From ANME-2 cluster archaeon (GTDB taxonomy: Archaea > Halobacteriota > Methanosarcinia > Methanosarcinales > Methanocomedenaceae), in NCBI GenBank assembly GCA_023544495.1, contig JAMJFV010000078.1, positions 1-8,498 of the forward strand: DNA of 8,498 nucleotides. The letters are read 5' to 3'. Positions 6,819 through 8,498 of this stretch are shown here, piece after piece. Both the position numbers and the translations under genes were made by a program. A model generated the notes under the pieces. It saw only the letters and a program-made list of their open reading frames with translations, had not been told where the DNA came from and searched no databases. How positions within the stretch are numbered: the stretch's first letter is position 1; every line of letters starts with the position of its first letter.

Positions 6819-7187
6819 TTGGCAAAGATACTGATTGTGGATGATGAACCTGATACGGTAGACCTTGTGAAACTGGTCCTTGAAACAGAAGGATATCAAA
6901 CCTCTGTTGCATTCAACGGAGAGGAAGCTCTTGAGAAGGTCAGGACCGATAAACCTGATCTTGTATTGCTTGATATAATGATGCCAAAATTGGATGGTTG
7001 GGCTATCAGAAAGAAGATTATACATGATGAAGAGACCCGGGACATACCCATTGTAATGTTAACTGCCAAAGCCCAGCCGATCGATACGATGATCGGATTG
7101 CATGTAGTAGGAGTAACGGATTATATTACCAAACCTTTCGGCCGCAAGGAACTCATTGATAGTGTGAAGAAGGTGCTTGGGGAGTAG
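6819..7187 (+). CDS. Stand-alone CheY-like response regulator receiver
   Basis: This 122-residue protein is a receiver domain only, with no output domain. All key residues are present: acidic pair D8/D9, phospho-acceptor D52 in L-L-D-I-M-M-P, T82 in M-L-T-A-K, and K105 in I-T-K-P-F. It starts at TTG 6819. It follows the histidine kinase by 41 nt in the same direction and is its obvious phosphorylation partner. With no DNA-binding or enzymatic domain, output must be by protein contact; the KaiC-like and Roadblock proteins of the same cluster are candidates, by inference only. A six-T run at 7198-7203 shortly after the stop could end the transcript, but it is weak. Confidence 0.92.
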   Translation: MAKILIVDDEPDTVDLVKLVLETEGYQTSVAFNGEEALEKVRTDKPDLVLLDIMMPKLDGWAIRKKIIHDEETRDIPIVMLTAKAQPIDTMIGLHVVGVTDYITKPFGRKELIDSVKKVLGE

Positions 7188-7221
7188 ATGCAATACATTT
7201 TTTACCTGCACTGGTTGTAGA

Positions 7222-7231
7222 TATATTTATA
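7222..7231 (+). promoter_or_regulatory. TATA box of tyrS
   Basis: TATATTTATA lies in an AT-rich stretch. The expected transcription start is about 25 nt further on, near 7252, giving a leader of about 27 nt. GGTGG at 7264-7268 then serves as ribosome binding site, 10 nt before ATG 7279. This suggests tyrS is transcribed separately from the signalling cluster. Confidence 0.5.
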
Positions 7232-7278
7232 TTATCTAAAATAGTGTACTCTGGAATCTACCAGGTGGTTGGACAGTT

Positions 7279-8244
7279 ATGGACAGACTCTCACTTATCA
7301 AGCGCAATACTGAAGAGATTGTGACACACGAAGAACTTGAAACTCTTCTTGGATCTAAAGAAGCTCCTGCTGCATATGTAGGATATGAACCCAGTGGCAA
7401 GATCCATATGGGCCACGTCCTGACCGTAAATAAACTCATTGACCTGCAACATGCGGGTTTCAAAGTAACGGTATTGCTTGCGGATGTCCATGCGTACCTG
7501 AATGAAAAGGGGACCATGGAAGAGGTAAGGAAAATAGCAGATTTTAACAGGGAATGTTTTATAGCGCTGGGTCTGGATGAGGATAAGACCAATTATGTCT
7601 ATGGTTCCGATTACCAGCTTGAACCTGATTATATGTTAAACGTGCTGAAACTGGCCAGGGCAACCACCCTGAACCGTGCAAAGCGGAGTATGGACGAGGT
7701 GAGCCGAAATGCCGGGGATCCCATGGTATCCCAGATGGTATATCCCCTGATGCAGGCAGTGGACATTGCTATGCTGGGCGTGGATGTGGCGGTTGGCGGA
7801 ATTGACCAGCGCAAGATACACATGCTTGCAAGGGAAGGATTACCAGGGTTGGGATATAGAGCGCCTATCTGTATCCATACACCTATCCTGCTGGGACTGG
7901 ATGGTAAGAAAATGTCTTCGTCTTCAAATAATTTCATTTCCATGGATGATACAGAGAATATAGTAAAGAAAAAGGTCAACAAGGCGTTCTGTACAGAGGG
8001 TGATATTGTAGATAATCCTGTGCTGGCACTGTTCAAGTACCACATTATCCCGCGGTACGAGGAAATTACTATCGAGCGGCTTGAAAAGTATGGCGGTGAC
8101 CTTCATTATCGGTCCTATAAAGAGATGGAAGATGCGTTTGCATCAAAGGAACTGCATCCAATGGACCTGAAATACGGTGCGGCAGATTACATGAACAGGA
8201 TACTGGAACCTGTGCGTGAGAAAATGCAATCTCATTTGAATTGA
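7279..8244 (+). CDS. tyrS: Tyrosyl-tRNA synthetase, archaeal type
   Basis: This class I aminoacyl-tRNA synthetase attaches tyrosine to tRNA-Tyr in the cytoplasm using ATP. At 321 residues it matches the short archaeal/eukaryal form, which lacks the bacterial S4-like C-terminal domain. The HIGH-type signature reads H-M-G-H at 43-46 after Y-E-P-S-G-K-I. The KMSKS-type signature reads K-M-S-S-S at 211-215. The tyrosine pocket known from the Methanocaldococcus jannaschii enzyme is conserved with an offset of four: Y36, Y155, Q159 and D162 match Y32, Y151, Q155 and D158. The end of the protein (E-L-H-P-M-D-L-K then I-L-E-P-V-R) is also typical, so the gene is intact. It has its own likely promoter and converges on the pyrophosphatase gene. 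Nothing suggests a link to the signalling genes beyond adjacency. Confidence 0.97.
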   Translation: MDRLSLIKRNTEEIVTHEELETLLGSKEAPAAYVGYEPSGKIHMGHVLTVNKLIDLQHAGFKVTVLLADVHAYLNEKGTMEEVRKIADFNRECFIALGLDEDKTNYVYGSDYQLEPDYMLNVLKLARATTLNRAKRSMDEVSRNAGDPMVSQMVYPLMQAVDIAMLGVDVAVGGIDQRKIHMLAREGLPGLGYRAPICIHTPILLGLDGKKMSSSSNNFISMDDTENIVKKKVNKAFCTEGDIVDNPVLALFKYHIIPRYEEITIERLEKYGGDLHYRSYKEMEDAFASKELHPMDLKYGAADYMNRILEPVREKMQSHLN

Positions 8245-8255
8245 ATAGTCATTTC

Positions 8256-8290
8256 AAAAAAAAGGTATCCGGAAGGGGATGACCCCTTCC
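8256..8290 (-). terminator. Hairpin plus T-tract between convergent genes
   Basis: GGAAGGGG (8271-8278) and CCCCTTCC (8283-8290) form a perfect 8-bp stem with a 4-nt loop (ATGA). On the minus strand the stem is followed after 7 nt by eight Ts (complement of A8 at 8256-8263), making it a good end for the pyrophosphatase transcript. On the plus strand the sequence after the stem is AT-rich but has no T-run, so function for tyrS is less certain. Archaea terminate mainly on U-tracts, and the hairpin may add RNA stability. Confidence 0.6.
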
Positions 8291-8309
8291 TTAAATTTAT
8301 ATTTAATGC

Positions 8310-8498
8310 TTAGAACAGCCCGGAGTTTATGAACAGTGCAGAGAACAGGATCGATATCATGTTCACTACCTTGATAAGGGCATTCAGTGCCGGGCCTGAA
8401 GTATCCTTGAACGGGTCTCCAACGGTGTCACCCACCACAGCTGCTTTATGAGCCTCAGAGCCTTTACCGCCGTATAAACCATCTTCGATAGTCTTTTT
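8310..8498 (-). CDS. hppA: Membrane-bound proton/sodium-translocating pyrophosphatase, C-terminal fragment
   Basis: The gene runs in from the right edge; only the last 62 codons and the TAA are here. The reverse-strand translation contains the family hallmark G-D-T-V-G-D-P-F-K-D-T-S-G-P-A-L-N, preceded by K-G-S-E-A-H-K-A-A-V-V, and ends with a hydrophobic helix (M-I-S-I-L-F-S-A-L-F-I-N). This is the acidic active-site motif near the C-terminus of membrane pyrophosphatases (about 650-700 residues, 16 helices), which couple PPi hydrolysis to H+ or Na+ pumping. The residues that set potassium dependence and ion choice lie outside the window, so the subtype cannot be assigned. The reading frame is intact to its natural stop. 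Confidence 0.93.
   Translation of the reverse strand, partial: KKTIEDGLYGGKGSEAHKAAVVGDTVGDPFKDTSGPALNALIKVVNMISILFSALFINSGLF

Noticed and set aside
7198..7203. Six-T run after the receiver gene as transcription terminator
   Set aside because: Short, no hairpin before it, and similar runs occur by chance in this AT-rich spacer.

Overview
The window comes from a methane-metabolising euryarchaeon, most likely in or near the Methanosarcinales or ANME-2/Methanoperedens lineages. Four things support this. There is an archaeal-type tyrosyl-tRNA synthetase. A CitG-like protein is coupled to a DUF447 flavoprotein, a pair typical of methanogens and other tetrahydromethanopterin users. The promoters are archaeal TATA boxes, with GGTG/GGAG ribosome binding sites and frequent TTG/GTG starts. 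A membrane pyrophosphatase gene enters from the right edge. Genus-level placement is inference.

Layout. 1-243: intergenic DNA with a decaying 18-nt tandem repeat (2-90) and an inverted CAGCAGG-plus-TATA arrangement that looks like a divergent promoter. 244-1736: a two-gene unit, a CitG/MdcB-family triphosphoribosyl-dephospho-CoA synthase-like protein and a DUF447 FMN-barrel protein, overlapping by 4 nt. 1737-1921: a very AT-rich promoter region. 1922-7187: a co-directional signalling cluster of six genes: Roadblock/LC7 protein, two-domain KaiC-like ATPase, two small three-helix membrane proteins, a hybrid-free sensor histidine kinase (Cache-HAMP-PAS-HisKA-HATPase), and a stand-alone receiver protein. 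7188-7278: spacer with the promoter of tyrS. 7279-8244: tyrS. 8245-8309: convergent spacer with a perfect hairpin. 8310-8498 (minus strand): the last 62 codons of a membrane pyrophosphatase.

How it fits together. The central cluster is the most interesting part. Gene spacing (7 nt, 15-24 nt, two 1-nt stop/start overlaps, then about 41 nt) argues for one transcript. It joins a KaiC-family ATPase to a Roadblock regulator, two unknown membrane proteins and a full two-component pair, with no KaiA, KaiB or small GTPase in view. The KaiC-like protein appears to have one ATPase-dead and one ATPase-competent domain. In the latter, the serine equivalent to KaiC Ser431 is kept, but Thr432 is replaced by valine. 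A testable reading is that a membrane sensor (Cache domain plus a cysteine-bearing PAS) signals through the receiver protein and/or the KaiC-Roadblock pair. No DNA-binding output domain is encoded here, so the output is probably by protein-protein contact.
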